This document shows, in pieces, positions 30,847 through 41,335 of a DNA stretch of 64,000 nucleotides. Source of the DNA: Semisulcospira habei. Lineage: Eukaryota > Mollusca > Gastropoda > Semisulcospiridae. The notes beneath the pieces are model-generated. The model was not told the DNA's origin, ran no database searches, and saw nothing but the letters and a program-made list of their open reading frames with translations. The position numbers and the translations under genes were made by a program. The DNA lies in NCBI GenBank assembly GCA_036245525.1, contig BTPG01000005.1, forward strand, positions 122,413,078-122,477,077, written 5' to 3'. Positions within the stretch are counted from its first letter, which is position 1; every line of letters begins with the position of its first letter.

Positions 30847-33810
30847 CAGGGTATGTAGACAGGATTACGGTGTGAAAGGCGGGACTACGTCCCCAAAGAC
30901 CCACTAGGCTGCAGTTTATGTTTGTATCTGACAAAATATAAGTCGATGTTGTTCATTTCAAACATCTGCTAGCTGCAAATAGATTGGCACACCTGCAGCT
31001 CTTTGCAGAATTTCGAAAGCTGGCGGGAAATTGCCTAATTTGAAGAAATCGATGACCTTTTGGTGTGCAACATTTGATCGATAACGTGTCCAGTTCGTTG
31101 GGACAGATTCTGCTGCAAAACAGCTTCCACACTACACTAAATGCACTTGTCAACATTTTTGCGGGTAGTACAAGTGGTATTCTGTGTTTAAATTAGGGAA
31201 TTTTAGCTCCTTTGAGCTGGAAAGAGTGCCTGATAGTAGGACTACGATGTGCAGGAATGGTCGCGGTTGTGCCGAGATGGCCTACGGTGTGAAGAACGTG
31301 TGACTACACTGTGCAAAAATCGCTGACCCCACCCCCCCTTACCCCCCCCACCCCCCCCCCCCAGCCTACTTTGAATTGTTACACTAATTCATTTTGTAGC
31401 TGTCTGAGTTTATTATACAGTAAAATACTGCCAATAAACTAGTTTAAATTCCATTAAAAGGTGTAATAAAGATACATGCTGGAAAAAGAAGTATGGTAGA
31501 GGCAAAGGCAAAGTGTCTGTTATGGCAGAATGCTTTTGGCGTTGCTAGAATACCCCGGCTGGAATGTTGACTATTTTATGAGGCTGATCAAAACGAACAT
31601 TTGTGGGAACAATGAACACAATACACGTTACATCCAAGTCATGTCACCTGCATGCAATGGCTTATTTTACTTATGGATGTTCATTGACTAACCCATGCAG
31701 TAACTACTCCTAGTAAGGTTTCTCTTGAACTATATGACTGGTTTTTCTTTTCTAATTTGCACGAAAGTCAGTCTGAAAACCACTTCATTCAAAATTTGTT
31801 TGAAACATTTTTATATGAATCCAAATACCTATTGACATACCTACTTCTTGATCTCTTTTACCTTGACCTTTTCGATGTGTCATCAAAATGAGTATGCATA
31901 GAAAGGTCTTACCATCAGGTATCTTTGTACTAAGTTTGGGCTTCGGGTTGTGAATAGTATTTGAGAAAAAAAAAACGGTCTGTTGTCAAAATATTGCAAG
32001 TTTTGACGTATTTCCTGATCCCTTGTGACCCGGACCTCTGAGATAGGTTACTGAACTTGGTACATTTAGAAAGGTCTGACCTGGGCCAAGTTTGAAATCT
32101 GTGGTTTGAGTGGAAAATACCATCGTTACAGTTTACGACGGAAAGACGACCACTGACTCATTTCATAAATTTACTTTTGCTATCACATATGAGCCAAGAA
32201 ATGCATGGTGGACCACTTCAATCGGGCAGATTTTTCCCACAAAAAGAAGACGAAGAAGAAGAGGAAATACGGCTGGATTTACAAACCTTGCTTGCTTTGT
32301 TAGCTGGGATTGTTGTTACTGAGTGTTTACCCACTAATTATTTTACTATGGTAGACTTTAATTATGCAGCTTGTGTAATAATGTGTAATAATGTACTGAG
32401 ATGTTTGTATAATAAGTAGTGAGGGTTAGGACTAGGTTGAAACACGCGTATTATGTATGCATATGTAGAGGTGGGTGTGAATGTATAAGTGCCGCTCAGT
32501 TCAGTCCATAAAAGATGTTTGTGTGAGATGTGTAAGAGTTATGTGTAAAGATTTTGTAGTGTTTACTTTATATCCATTTGGAATTTGTAGCTGTGCAAGT
32601 GCAGGGAGAAAATGTTCATAATTATGCTATAATGTTTTTATGTCTTGTTTGTACTATTTGTTATAAATGTACCACAACCGAATTTCTCTTTTCGAGATAA
32701 TAAAGTACTCTTATATTCTTATTCTTAGCCATAAGTAACTATGGTAATACGACTAACAGCTCATGTTAGTCATGTTACCAAAGACATAAAGAGATGTGTG
32801 TATGCTCATTCTGTGTTTTCTAATGGTCACGTTGCAAGCTTCATCTAAATACGATGCAAATTAAGCTGAACAGCTTGCAAGCTGTGAAACAACAAGATAT
32901 TCTGTATCTTTATTGCGATGGATTGAACCAGATGTAAATTGCAACACGACTGACAAGATGACTGTCAGTCATTTTATGAGACTGTCAGTCATGTTACGAG
33001 ACTGTCAGTCGTATTACGGACAGATCTTAACTTTTTATTCAAACGTAAATACAATATATTCCCACCATAGTTTGAGACTTTGAATCGTCTTACATCACTT
33101 CACCATTAAAACAATTATGCAGAACAGCTGCTCACATCTTTATGTTTTTACCGACTTTGTTGTTTTGCAAATATAAAACTTATTTTACATAATACACATT
33201 ATTTCCCTAAAATTTAGCATATTGCATTACTTCAAATGTTAATTTCTATTTTGGGATTTGGAAATGTCATACCTACTAGTTGCACTGCAAGTACTTCAAA
33301 CAAGATATGTTTCCTGTGTCTGTCATGTGCACAGTGTAGTCCTAAACCTTCACTCCGTAGGCCATTTCTGAACAACCGAGATCGTCTTTTGCACAGCGTA
33401 GTCCCAACATCAAATAACCTTTTTCAGTTCGAAGGACACTAAAATTCCCTAACCTAAGCACGTATTGTCATGTGTACAACCCACAAGAATGTTGACGCGT
33501 GTATTTAGTGTAGTGTAGACGCAACTAAACAGCAGAATCTGGCCTGACGAATCGGACACACGATCGATCAAATTTTGCACACTTTAATCTCGCCGATTTC
33601 GTCATATTATGACAGTTTGCGGCCACATTTTTTACCTCTGCAACTAGCTACATGTGCGCCAATCTATTTGCAGATAGAGGATGCTTAACATGAACAATAG
33701 TGGACTTACGTTGTGTCTGATCCGAGCATAAATTGCAGCCTAGTGGGTTGTACGGGACGTAGTCCGTAGTTTCACTAGTTGCACAGGCGTAGTCCTGTCT
33801 ACATACCCTG
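30847..33810. mobile_element. hAT-like non-autonomous transposon, 2.96 kb, long inverted repeats
   Basis: Ends CAGGGTATGTAGACAGGA (30847) and its inverse finishing CATACCCTG (33810), flanked by TTGAT at 30841-30845 and 33811-33815; one extra G sits at the left junction. The inverted similarity continues inward for about 490 bp (30847-31335 against 33313-33810), e.g. ATAGATTGGC / GCCAATCTAT and AGGGAATTTTAG / CTAAAATTCCCT. CAG...CTG ends and 5-8 bp duplications are typical of the hAT superfamily. No transposase is recognised in the interior. GGACTACNNTGTGC recurs near both ends and may be a transposase-binding motif. Confidence 0.7.
31336..33312. other. Interior of the hAT-like element
   Basis: AT-rich, with no recognised transposase. 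At 31860-32170 there is a non-coding segment of a type seen as a repeat in many invertebrates (ACCTTGACCTTTTCGATGTG, GACGGAAAGACGACCACTGA). At 32640-32728 lies a possible retroelement 3' end with AATAAAG and (TTCTTA)n. At 32955-33020 GACTGTCAGTCATGTTACGA-type units occur three times. The 70-80 aa frames at 32110-32419 show no known domain. Confidence 0.45.
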
Positions 33811-33986
33811 TTGATAAAAGTCTTGATTATAGCGAAGACGATTTAAGTTACTGCTGAAACCGGGAAGACCTTCTCCGAGTGAGAACAATAGGTATATGAG
33901 TCTAAATTTCGTCTAGTGTAGGACTAAATTTGTCAAACTCCAAACAAGTGACTGACAAGGTTCACCGGCCGAGCCCAATGCAGCCT

Positions 33987-34014
33987 GTAGGGACATGTAG
34001 ATCTGTGTCTCTTG
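33987..34014. repeat. Pal-A right-arm fragment
   Basis: GACATGTAGATCTGTGTCTC then TTGCG, one arm only. Confidence 0.5.
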
Positions 34015-34155
34015 CGAGCGGACTGGGGGTTTGCTGCTGCGTCTGCCTGGACTTTGCTTGCTCGACAACGTTGTCTTCTTGTTGTCTGGCTTGAATCCCC
34101 AAAACTCCCTCCTTCGGAAAGAAAAGAGATTGAAGGAAAAACTCTGACTTTATCT

Positions 34156-34221
34156 GCAAGAGGCACATATTCTCATTTGCCTCTGTGACAGCAGTGGTAC
34201 ATGAGAATCTGCGCCTCTTGC
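34156..34221. mobile_element. Pal-A hairpin
   Basis: GCAAGAGGCACATATTCTCA with ATGAGAATCTGCGCCTCTTGC around TTTGCCTCTGTGACAGCAGTGG. TTCTCA/TGAGAA is mirrored. Confidence 0.8.
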
Positions 34222-34359
34222 AGGTGCGGGGAACTGGCGTTTAGTTGGGGTGTCGGCAAATACAAGGCTACTTCTCTCTTCTCCCCATTGCCCCTCCCCT
34301 ACTTAAATTGTAGGCCGGACCATGTCATGTTATAGTATCGCTTTTTAGCTCATCAAAAA

Positions 34360-34402
34360 GTAGCCCCCCCCCCCCCCCCCCCACCTTTTTTTTTTTTTTT
34401 TG
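34360..34402. repeat. Poly-C next to poly-T
   Basis: A run of 17-18 C (34365-34382) followed, after ACC, by a run of about 17 T. Confidence 0.9.
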
Positions 34403-34517
34403 CTTCATCATCGCTTGGAAATGCGGTATTCACCCATGATCCTACATATCTGCTTTCGTTTTAACAACACGGATGATGTAGGTGCAGCGATCCGGCGAAG
34501 CGGTCTTCGAAGTCCTT

Positions 34518-34880
34518 TCTATAAAGGTGCGCGACCTGCTGTCTCTCCTCGCTATAAACCTACTGTCTTTGAAATAATTCTGATAGACAAATAACTAATG
34601 CTAAAAGGAGCGCAACCTATTGTCTCTTCTTAATATAAAGGGGCCCAACCTACTGTCTCTGACAAAATTCTGATAAACTAGTAACTCCTACGGTCAAGGA
34701 GCGCGACCTTTTGTCTCTCCTTACTATAAAGGGGCCCAATTTACTGTCTTTAACAAGATTCTGATCGACACGTAACTCCTACTATAAAGGAGCGCGACCT
34801 TTTGTCTCTCCTTACTATAAAGGGGCCCAACCTACTGTCTTTGACAAGATTCTCCGCCTCACTATAAAAGGGCTCAAGCT
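34518..34880 (+). repeat. About 91-bp tandem repeat, four copies
   Basis: Units centred on CTATAAAGGAGCGCGACC at 34529, 34609, 34701 and 34792 (spacing 80, 92 and 91). Each holds a second half-unit, CTATAAAGGGGCCCAACC+TACTGTCTTTGACAAG. A related monomer lies inverted at 47026-47110. Confidence 0.85.
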
Positions 34881-35023
34881 GCTGTATTTGTCCTGATTCC
34901 GCATTTAGGAATAACTCGTATTCATGGCTCGCTGGCTTTGTGGATCTTCTCGGGGTGGTGGCCTCGCCTGTAACCGGCTGAACTGTGCTTTGTGCGCTTT
35001 GCAGCCAATAAGTTTTAGTGATT

Positions 35024-35242
35024 AACCCCTGCACTGCCGAGAAAAAATGAACTCCACCCAACTGCAAGAGGCATAGATACTCAGTCATAATCTCCCGCAA
35101 TTGCGGGGGCTCGTGAGGATCTATGTCTCTTGTTCAGACCACTGTATATCCATACACCTTGAACGGTACCTGGCGTTGAAGAAACACAAATTTTAGAAGG
35201 GAAAAAAAAAGGTCTGCGTCCACTGGCAGAGCAGGGGTGTTA
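35024..35242. mobile_element. Pal-A MITE, complete
   Basis: TTAACCCCTGCACTGCCGAG left, CACTGGCAGAGCAGGGGTGTTAA right. The hairpin 35064-35132 is disrupted on the left by TCAGTCATAATCTC. The right spacer has the usual GGCGTTGAAG. Confidence 0.85.
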
Positions 35243-35281
35243 AGGAGGGTATTGCGATCCGTGCACGTAATGCATATGCGC

Positions 35282-35339
35282 AGGTCTGTGATTCTACACC
35301 TTAAGACTCTTCAGCCGTAAGGTCCAGAGTCACAGACCA
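35282..35339. repeat. Pal-F palindrome
   Basis: AGGTCTGTGATTCTACACCTTA with TAAGGTCCAGAGTCACAGACC. Confidence 0.75.
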
Positions 35340-35464
35340 ACGGGACACACATAATCATTTGCGTTATATTGGCATAGCTGGCTTGTTGGTCGTAGGGGCG
35401 ACTGGTGGAGTGATCACGATTTCAAACGTATCACACAACTCCATAGATGAACGCGTAGCTGTAA

Positions 35465-35548
35465 CCCTTTGGGTGTCGGTAGCGATTTTAGTCGCGATGA
35501 TTCCGGTAGGAATCATCGCGACTAAAACCGCTACCGACACCCAAAGGG
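35465..35548. mobile_element. Pal-C MITE, near-perfect palindrome
   Basis: CCCTTTGGGTGTCGGTAGCG + ATTTTAGTCGCGATGATTCC pairs with its inverse with one mismatch across 84 bp. TTAA follows at 35549-35552; the left side reads GTAA. Reference copy for the family. The 67 and 84 aa frames crossing it on both strands are artefacts. Confidence 0.95.
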
Positions 35549-35651
35549 TTAAACAAGGGTAAGGATCAATGAGTCCAGAAGATGACTTACAAACATGATA
35601 CGGAATTGCACAGCACATAACATAAACTCTCTTTCACTGCCGGTGTACGCA

Positions 35652-35720
35652 ATATACATTATGTTTCTAATATCTCTGGTAGGTCAACGCACAGGGAGCT
35701 CATAAGGATCTTTGTTTTAT
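35652..35720. repeat. Pal-A fragment
   Basis: The terminus-like TTTCACTGCCGGTGTACGC and an arm piece, AGCTCATAAGGATCTTTG, with the rest lost. Confidence 0.45.
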
Positions 35721-36127
35721 CCCTACGTCACACGGCCAATCTCTTTAGAGCAAACTGTACCACGTGACCGAGCTACAGAAGCCCTTGTAGCGATTAATGG
35801 CGGACTTTTTGTAGCCCTCTTTCTGTCGCGTCTTGGAAGTCAGTGTTGTTCTATAAAAGATCATCACAACGTTCTAAAGTACAAAGTTTGCTTAGTGTTG
35901 TTCGAAACAACAGGCACACTAGTGGAGACGGCAAAGTCATGAAATTTTTAAATTACGTCAAAGTTTTTTTTTTTTTTTTTTTTTAAATTACGTCCTAAGT
36001 CTGTTATGTATAAATGTATATTCCTTTGACGTCAGTCACGTCTGATGTGATCCAGGTCGCAAGATTTCTTCTTGATTTCTTTTTTTTTTGAAAATAGTGG
36101 AGGAATGAAAACAAATACGTTATTTGT

Positions 36128-36273
36128 AGCAGGGGCTTGCTAAACGGACCCTTGCAGGCCTTCAGGAGGCCAATGGAGCCATTTTACCCCTCAGGTCTTC
36201 GGCCTTCTGGGTACAATGGTTCCTTTGACCTCCCTCAGGCCTACAAGAGTCCGTGTAGCAAACCCTTGCTACC
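36128..36273. repeat. Pal-L long hairpin, single copy
   Basis: AGCAGGGGCTTGCTAAACGG + ACCCTTGCAGGCCTTCAGGA pairs with TCCCTCAGGCCTACAAGAGT + CCGTGTAGCAAACCCTTGCT; the inner stem is AATGGAGCCATTTTACCC / GGGTACAATGGTTCC. Arms are about 65 bp with roughly 85% pairing by eye. Confidence 0.8.
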
Positions 36274-36276
36274 AGT

Positions 36277-36745
36277 AACTTATAATGTCTATTGCACTTT
36301 GCGTTCACCTTGTCTGGGCAGTGAAGGTGTTGAAGGAATTAAAGGGCATCTTTTAGGTAAAATTCTATTATATCAGATATTTTCCGTATATTACGTTACA
36401 TCAGTATAGCTACTTTCTGTTTTGCTAGAGGACCTGCAGTTTGGAGCTATAAATAGCTTTTACTTCGGCTCTGAGCTTGGTGGAGTTGAGCGGCGCATAC
36501 GCTTAAGAGGTAAAACGGACACAAAGTGACGTAATCACGCAGTTATGAACGAAATAACAACCGTAGCCACTGGTCAGGAGGCATTATAGCACATTTGAGA
36601 TATATCAGGTGTTGATATTCGTCAAAGAGTTTTAATGTTTAAAATGCTCCGGGAGCGCTTAGAGCCTGTAAACAAGAACATGTAGGAATGGTCCAGTAAG
36701 AAGAAATACAAACATGAAACGGAATTCCAAAAGTCAAATAACACT
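36277..36745. other. Stretch with nothing recognised
   Basis: No gene or repeat recognised. Confidence 0.4.
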
Positions 36746-36749
36746 TCAT

Positions 36750-36900
36750 GTTACAATACAATACAATACAATACAATACAATACAATACAATACAATACA
36801 ATACAATACAATACAATACAATACAATACAATACAATACAATACAATACAATACAATACAATACAATAATACTTTATTATGGCAATATTCAGAAAGAAAA
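36750..36900 (-). repeat. (TACAA)n as 3' tail of a minus-strand retroelement
   Basis: About 22 units of ATACA at 36754-36866, directly preceded on the minus strand by GCCATAATAAAGTATTATTG, a 3' UTR with an AATAAA signal. The pentanucleotide run therefore continues a retrotransposon tail. Confidence 0.75.
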
Positions 36901-37139
36901 GTGGATCTACTTCGTTCAGGTTCAGTTAAATCCGTAGAATGAATTTAACACAATTAATACGCACTCATTCTTATTCTTATCTTTGAAACTCACGAGAGTT
37001 CCTCCGACGTGCATCAGGGGCAGTGAGAACCCCCCTTTTTTTTACGTGTGCCTACTGATATGTATTGTGAAAAGAAGGGTAGTTGAGGCAAGACAAAATT
37101 GAGAACCCTTTGTAGAGGCAAATTCTTTGCAATAAAAAT

Positions 37140-37156
37140 TCTTCCTGCCCCCCCCC

Positions 37157-37199
<43 letters not shown>

Positions 37200-37290
37200 A
37201 AGAAAAAAACAAAACAAAACCCCCCCAAAAAAAAAAACAACAACAAAAAACAAAATAAAAAACCAAAAAAAAAAAAAAAAAAAAACCGCA
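37140..37290. repeat. Poly-C, poly-A and A/C-rich low-complexity block
   Basis: A C run at 37148-37157, about 40 A at 37158-37198, then mixed A with C islands to 37285. Lys- and Phe-rich frames here are artefacts. Confidence 0.95.
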
Positions 37291-37323
37291 CTCTGCCCAG
37301 TTTCGAATCTGATACAGTGGTTA

Positions 37324-37432
37324 CCCAGTGCACAAAGGCCATTGGGCCTACGTCGGCCGCCATTTACCCGCGCACAGCCATGCGCGGGTCAACGACGGCT
37401 GACATCGGCCCGATGGCCTATTGCGCATTGGG
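37324..37432. mobile_element. Pal-E MITE
   Basis: CCCAGTGCACAAAGGCCATT and GATGGCCTATTGCGCATTGGG around GCCCGCGCA-type core CCGCGCACAGCCATGCGCGGG. Confidence 0.85.
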
Positions 37433-37830
37433 TACCCGCAGCGATACCCATAACCAGCGTCTCTCTTACCCTCCCAGCATTCACACCATCCCCACCCACC
37501 ACCTCCCCTCCCTCTACATGCACGCCCCTTTCCCCCTCCCCCCCTCTCCCCGATCCCCACTCCCACACCGATCCTCTTTAAGTTGACCCGACCCGACAGT
37601 GCTGACGTGAATCTCCTGTCGGATATTGGCAATAAACGATACAATTCATTTAAGGTATGCAGAGACTATGTCCGGCATTTGAAGCACAGCTTGTTCCTTT
37701 TGTTACCAAACAATTTACTTGGGCGTGTGCACTGACACACAAAAAATTCACCGAAGTGTCAAAACTTCTCTGTCTCCCCATTTCGCTATCAGAGCTTAGT
37801 GGTTTACGAGGAGAAAAGATAAGCATTGCC
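37433..37830. other. C/T-rich stretch without recognised elements
   Basis: Pyrimidine-rich at 37455-37580 (CCCTCCC, CCACCCACC words). No gene recognised. Confidence 0.4.
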
Positions 37831-37856
37831 TAACAGCTGTGAAAATAAATCGACAA

Positions 37857-37980
37857 TGATTGCCAAAGGGAAGTTCCTGATTAGCTTGGCGCCTTTCCAG
37901 GCGCCAAGCTAATCAGGAACTTCACTTTGGCAGTCATGGTCCATCTGCTTCCAGTAGCTGACGCTGAGTGTGAAAGGGTT
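37857..37980. mobile_element. Pal-B MITE, third arm subtype
   Basis: GCCAAAGGGAAGTTCCTGAT pairs with ATCAGGAACTTCACTTTGGC around TAGCTTGGCGCCTTTCCAGGCGCCAAGCTA. Tail GGTCCATCTGCTTCCAGTAG and GTGTGAAAGGGTTA. The outer arms differ fully from standard Pal-B; a relative lies at 41196-41335. Confidence 0.8.
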
Positions 37981-38380
37981 AGCGGCGGGGCAAAACCCAC
38001 TTGACATACAATTTTTTTTTTTTGGACGTACGAGCCACTGTGTTTTGTGGTTATTGTGTTTGAAGCTTATGAAGACCTGGTTAGCTAGGGTCTGATAATG
38101 TGGTAACCAAACACACGACACAAGCGCAGACCCATAAAACTGGAGCGCAAGACCCAATAACACTTTGCAACTGCGGAAGGCGTTTACTTACGTATCTGAC
38201 AGCACAAAAGAGCGGCATGCATCAGAGAGGGAAGATCACTCTAATCTGTCAGTACAAGATGACAGTTCGCCCCCCCCCCCCCCCACACACACACACACAG
38301 AGCGATCTAACTATTAATTAACATTGCTTTTCTTCTTTTGGTGTAACACACGGCATATGAAATTCCCAATCCTAAGTTTG

Positions 38381-38510
38381 TGACAAAAAACGAATGCGAC
38401 ATTTTTTGGAATAAAGTGTTTCCATTGATTCCCAAAATGTCGCATTTCTTTTGCTTCAGTGTTTCCGTTGATTCCAAAAATGTCGCACTTCGTTTGCTCG
38501 TCTGTATATA
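38381..38510. mobile_element. Pal-D MITE, rearranged
   Basis: AACGAATGCGACATTTTTTG left. On the right, the unit CAAAATGTCGCATTTCTTTTGC is present twice in direct order before CTCGTCTGTATATA. Confidence 0.8.
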
Positions 38511-38628
38511 TGAATAGGCTTAACGACAGTCAACGTGAGATATCACAAACTGGCCGAGGCCCTCATTTCCTGTCGTTGTTTTGTCTGAATTAGCGGTTGC
38601 AGGCAAAACTGAAAATGTACATTGTTAA

Positions 38629-39364
38629 CCCTTATCATTCGGAATACACTAATGTGTGAAATAAGTTTGACTAAAATAGTTCAAGGGTAGTGCCAGAATG
38701 GCTTGGCGCCTCTAGGCGCCAAGCTATTCTGATTCACCCTTGAACTAAAGCCATTGGTCTATATCCTTATCTGCAAGTACTATAATGTAGCTTGCATATC
38801 TATCTATCTATCTATATCCCGTAGTCTTGCCGACCGTTGGGGCACCACTGATGACTTGGCAACCAGCTCCCTCCATTCCTCTCTGTTCTCTGCCCTTCTC
38901 AGCGTATCGCCCAGCTTCAGTCCTGTCCACTCTGAGATATTGTCCTCCCATCTTTTCCTCTGTCGTCCTCTCCTTCGTCCTCCTTGCACAGTGCCTTGCA
39001 GGATTGTTTTGGCAAGTCCTGCTGAACGCGTGACATGCCCATACCACTTCAGTTTGCGTTTTCTCACAAAGGCTAATAAGTCTTCATAGGGCCCGATGGC
39101 TTGCCTGATTTTGCTTCCCACTTCCTCGTTTGTGATGTGATCTCTGTATGAGATGCCAAGCAGCCTTCGAAAACATCTCATTTCAGTGGCTTGTATCCTC
39201 CTTTCAAGGTCTGCTATGAGGGTCCATGACTCGCAGGCATACAAGAACACTGAGATGACTAAGGAGCGCATCAATCTGATCTTGGAGCAGAGTGTGATGT
39301 TTCTGGGACAGCTTGCATATGACAGTGTACAAATTTGAAGCTTTGAGCCTCAGTATGATATGGG
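38629..39364. mobile_element. Pal-B' MITE interrupted by an RT fragment
   Basis: TTAA at 38625-38628 and 39365-39368. The hairpin 38668-38752 pairs AGTTCAAGGGTAGTGCC with its inverse. The tail (CATTGGTCTATATCCTTATC ... AAATTTGAAGCTTTGAGCC ... CAGTATGATATGGG) is split at AGCTTGCATAT by a 510-bp insertion. Without it the element is about 215 bp, as at 48329-48547. Confidence 0.9.
38800..39309 (-). mobile_element. Non-LTR retrotransposon fragment (RT C-terminal region)
   Basis: The minus-strand frame of 156 aa reads FLYACESWTLIADLERRIQA, TEMRCFRRLLGISYRDHITN, then KLKWYGHVTRSAGLAKTILQ, RWEDNISEWTGLKLGD and SSVVPQRSARLRD. This is the region after the catalytic core in endonuclease/RT-type non-LTR elements; no YADD motif is present. 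The stop codon lies in the (ATAG)n 3' tail (38800-38816). It is flanked by an 11-bp duplication, AGCTTGCATAT, at 38789-38799 and 39310-39320. The frame is intact over its whole length, so the insertion looks young. Confidence 0.9.
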
Positions 39365-39445
39365 TTAAAGGTGTGGTTGGAACCACTAACAAAGGTTAGA
39401 ATAAAAGAGGTCGACTTGTATGTTGGTAGTTGGCGCCAGAAATTA

Positions 39446-39480
39446 ACCCTTTGACTGCCACTGACGGTGCGGCGAAAGAG
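39446..39480. repeat. Pal-A left terminus, solo
   Basis: TTAACCCTTTGACTGCCACTG is the Pal-A end; no hairpin follows. Confidence 0.5.
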
Positions 39481-39644
39481 ACGCGTAAGGCAGGTTTCTA
39501 GAGGCGGTATAGCTCAATTCATACAAAAGGAAATGAACGGGAAAGAGGGGTGGGGTGCTGGGCGGAGAAGGGTGGGGGAGGGGGTTCTCTGCCCTTGTAG
39601 CAAGACCTCAGTAATAGCTGAGCAAGGAACCCTGAATAGCTTAA

Positions 39645-39838
39645 CCCAGCACTACAGCTGGAGAAGGATTGACCATGATAATTCAAAGGTAGTGCCAGAT
39701 TAGCTTGGTGCCTAAAGGCGCCAAGCTAATCTGGCACTACCATTGAATTATCATGGTCAGTCCGTCTTCTGCGTCTAGTACATAGTCATTAAATAACACC
39801 TCCAAAATTTGGGAAATGCAGTCGTGTGGTTAAATGGG
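39645..39838. mobile_element. Pal-B MITE, complete, TTAA on both sides
   Basis: TTAA at 39641-39644 and 39839-39842. The hairpin 39673-39757 pairs CCATGATAATTCAAAGGTAG with CTACCATTGAATTATCATGG. Confidence 0.9.
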
Positions 39839-39842
39839 TTAA

Positions 39843-40310
39843 GAATACTGTCATACTGGGAGGGCGATGAGGATGTATAGCCCAGTCCAAGAAAACAGCA
39901 AGATACTCTGACCATACCATGTTCACAGGATGTGCTGTACCTGGCCGCCTCGGGTCCTACGCCACCGTAGAAAGAGGGACAAAGAACACGTCAAAAGTGA
40001 CCTTCCCACGTGCCTGTTACAAAAAAAGAAAAGAAAGAGGAGACTTTTGTTTTGGCGTGCTAAGCCAAGCTCGAATTAATCCGAATCGCAGGGTATAAGG
40101 GTCTATATGGCACGTGCACTAAATTTTGGCCAACAGCCAGTCACAACTTTGCTCACATCTGAGCCACATATCCAATGTTGCGAGCGACAAAGTAGCATTC
40201 TTTTGGCCTTCTTTTTAACCCCAGCTGTACGGTGCTCCCAGACCGTGTTTCTGCATGAAATCGGTGTTAATTCAGACCGGGAGAGCCACAGGCGTCAAAG
40301 GTGCATGGAC
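39843..40310. other. Stretch with nothing recognised
   Basis: No gene or repeat recognised; the short plus-strand frame at 40107-40319 has no motif. Confidence 0.4.
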
Positions 40311-40318
40311 TCCAATTA

Positions 40319-40384
40319 GCAAGAGACATGGGCCCTCATGAGCCCCCGCAAAAGCGGGGGCTCATGAGGATCCATGTCTCTTGC
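40319..40384. mobile_element. Pal-A hairpin with mirrored change
   Basis: GCAAGAGACATGGGCCCTCA and TGAGGATCCATGTCTCTTGC: GACATGG is matched by CCATGTC. Confidence 0.9.
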
Positions 40385-40579
40385 GGCTGGATCTTGTTTA
40401 CTTAAAAGGGGAAGGGGAGAGGGGCCGGCATGGGCCCCGGAAGTATTATGGCCGGAAATAAATTACGGTCAGGTTAAAGAGGTTATTCTGAAATCTTACA
40501 AGAGGCGATTACACTGTATGTCCAGATCATGACTACATAGGACTAGCACGATGGAACCGAGGAAGAAAAAAAACCCACA

Positions 40580-40607
40580 CAAAACAACAACAACAACAAC
40601 AACAACA
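40580..40607. repeat. (CAA)n microsatellite
   Basis: About 9 ACA units. Confidence 0.85.
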
Positions 40608-40714
40608 AAAAACCCACACAACCAAATAAGCAAAACTCCATAACTTTATTACCTTGTGAATACTGTTCACGGTACTGTCCACAGGACCAGTGGCTGCATG
40701 AACATGTAGTTTAA

Positions 40715-40798
40715 CCATTTGTGTGTCGGTATCGCTGTTGGTCGAGGTGATTCCTACAAGAATCTCCTCGACCAAACACGCCACCGACAGCCCAAGGG
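40715..40798. mobile_element. Pal-C MITE, TTAA on both sides
   Basis: TTAA at 40711-40714 and 40799-40802. CCATTTGTGTGTCGGTATCG and CGCCACCGACAGCCCAAGGG; the inner arms GGTCGAGGTGATTC / GAATCTCCTCGACC share a change from the TAGTCGCGATGATTC form, mirrored apart from one site. Confidence 0.9.
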
Positions 40799-40802
40799 TT
40801 AA

Positions 40803-41190
40803 ACGACAAATTTGCAGCATCCATTTCTTTTAAATTCTTTTACCTTGTGTTTCTCGTAGGCTCTACTTCACAAGGTGTACTCTGCAGCCTGAGTGAATTT
40901 TGCAATAGATAATCACTTCAGGTAAGAAAAAGCGTAGAAGGGCATAACTTTTCTTTCAGAGAGTAGCATTATTAATGTTGACGCGATGGCTTTGTACAGT
41001 AAAGTTTACTCTGTTTTCACTCTTTTGAGAGAGTTACGGGTTGGTATTGAAACTGCCCTGAATGTTTTCTTTGCAGTAAAGCCGTTACGTTGAAACAAAG
41101 ACTAAACATGGTAGAAGTTTCATCCCCACAAGCAACAGGCCTTCATTGTAGAAAATTTTCTGTCAAAAAACAATACTTTGTGAAGGTCTA
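40803..41190. other. Stretch with nothing recognised
   Basis: No gene or repeat recognised. Confidence 0.4.
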
Positions 41191-41195
41191 CGGAG

Positions 41196-41335
41196 ATGGG
41201 TCTAAGGAAAGTTTCTAAGCTTGGCGCCTGGAAAGGCGCCAAGCTTATCAGACAACTTCCCTTGGATCTAATCAAGCACTACAGTGACGCTACAAATGTC
41301 GATCCATCTCAGTAAGTTAGCTCTGAATGTAAAAG
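41196..41335. mobile_element. Pal-B MITE, third arm subtype, diverged
   Basis: AAGGAAAGTTTCTAAGCTTGG and CCAAGCTTATCAGACAACTTCCCTT around CGCCTGGAAAGGCG. Tail GTCGATCCATCTCAGTAAGT and CTCTGAATGTAAAAG. Confidence 0.7.

Noticed and set aside
32110..32419. Short frames inside the hAT-like element as a transposase
   Set aside because: Only 70-80 aa, with an Arg- or Glu-rich run from GAA/AGA repeats and no DDE or BED-finger residues recognisable.
35359..35618. Two frames of 67 and 84 aa crossing each other
   Set aside because: Both run through the near-perfect Pal-C palindrome, which reads alike on both strands.
38754..39089. 111 aa plus-strand frame
   Set aside because: Antisense shadow of the RT C-terminal fragment read on the minus strand.
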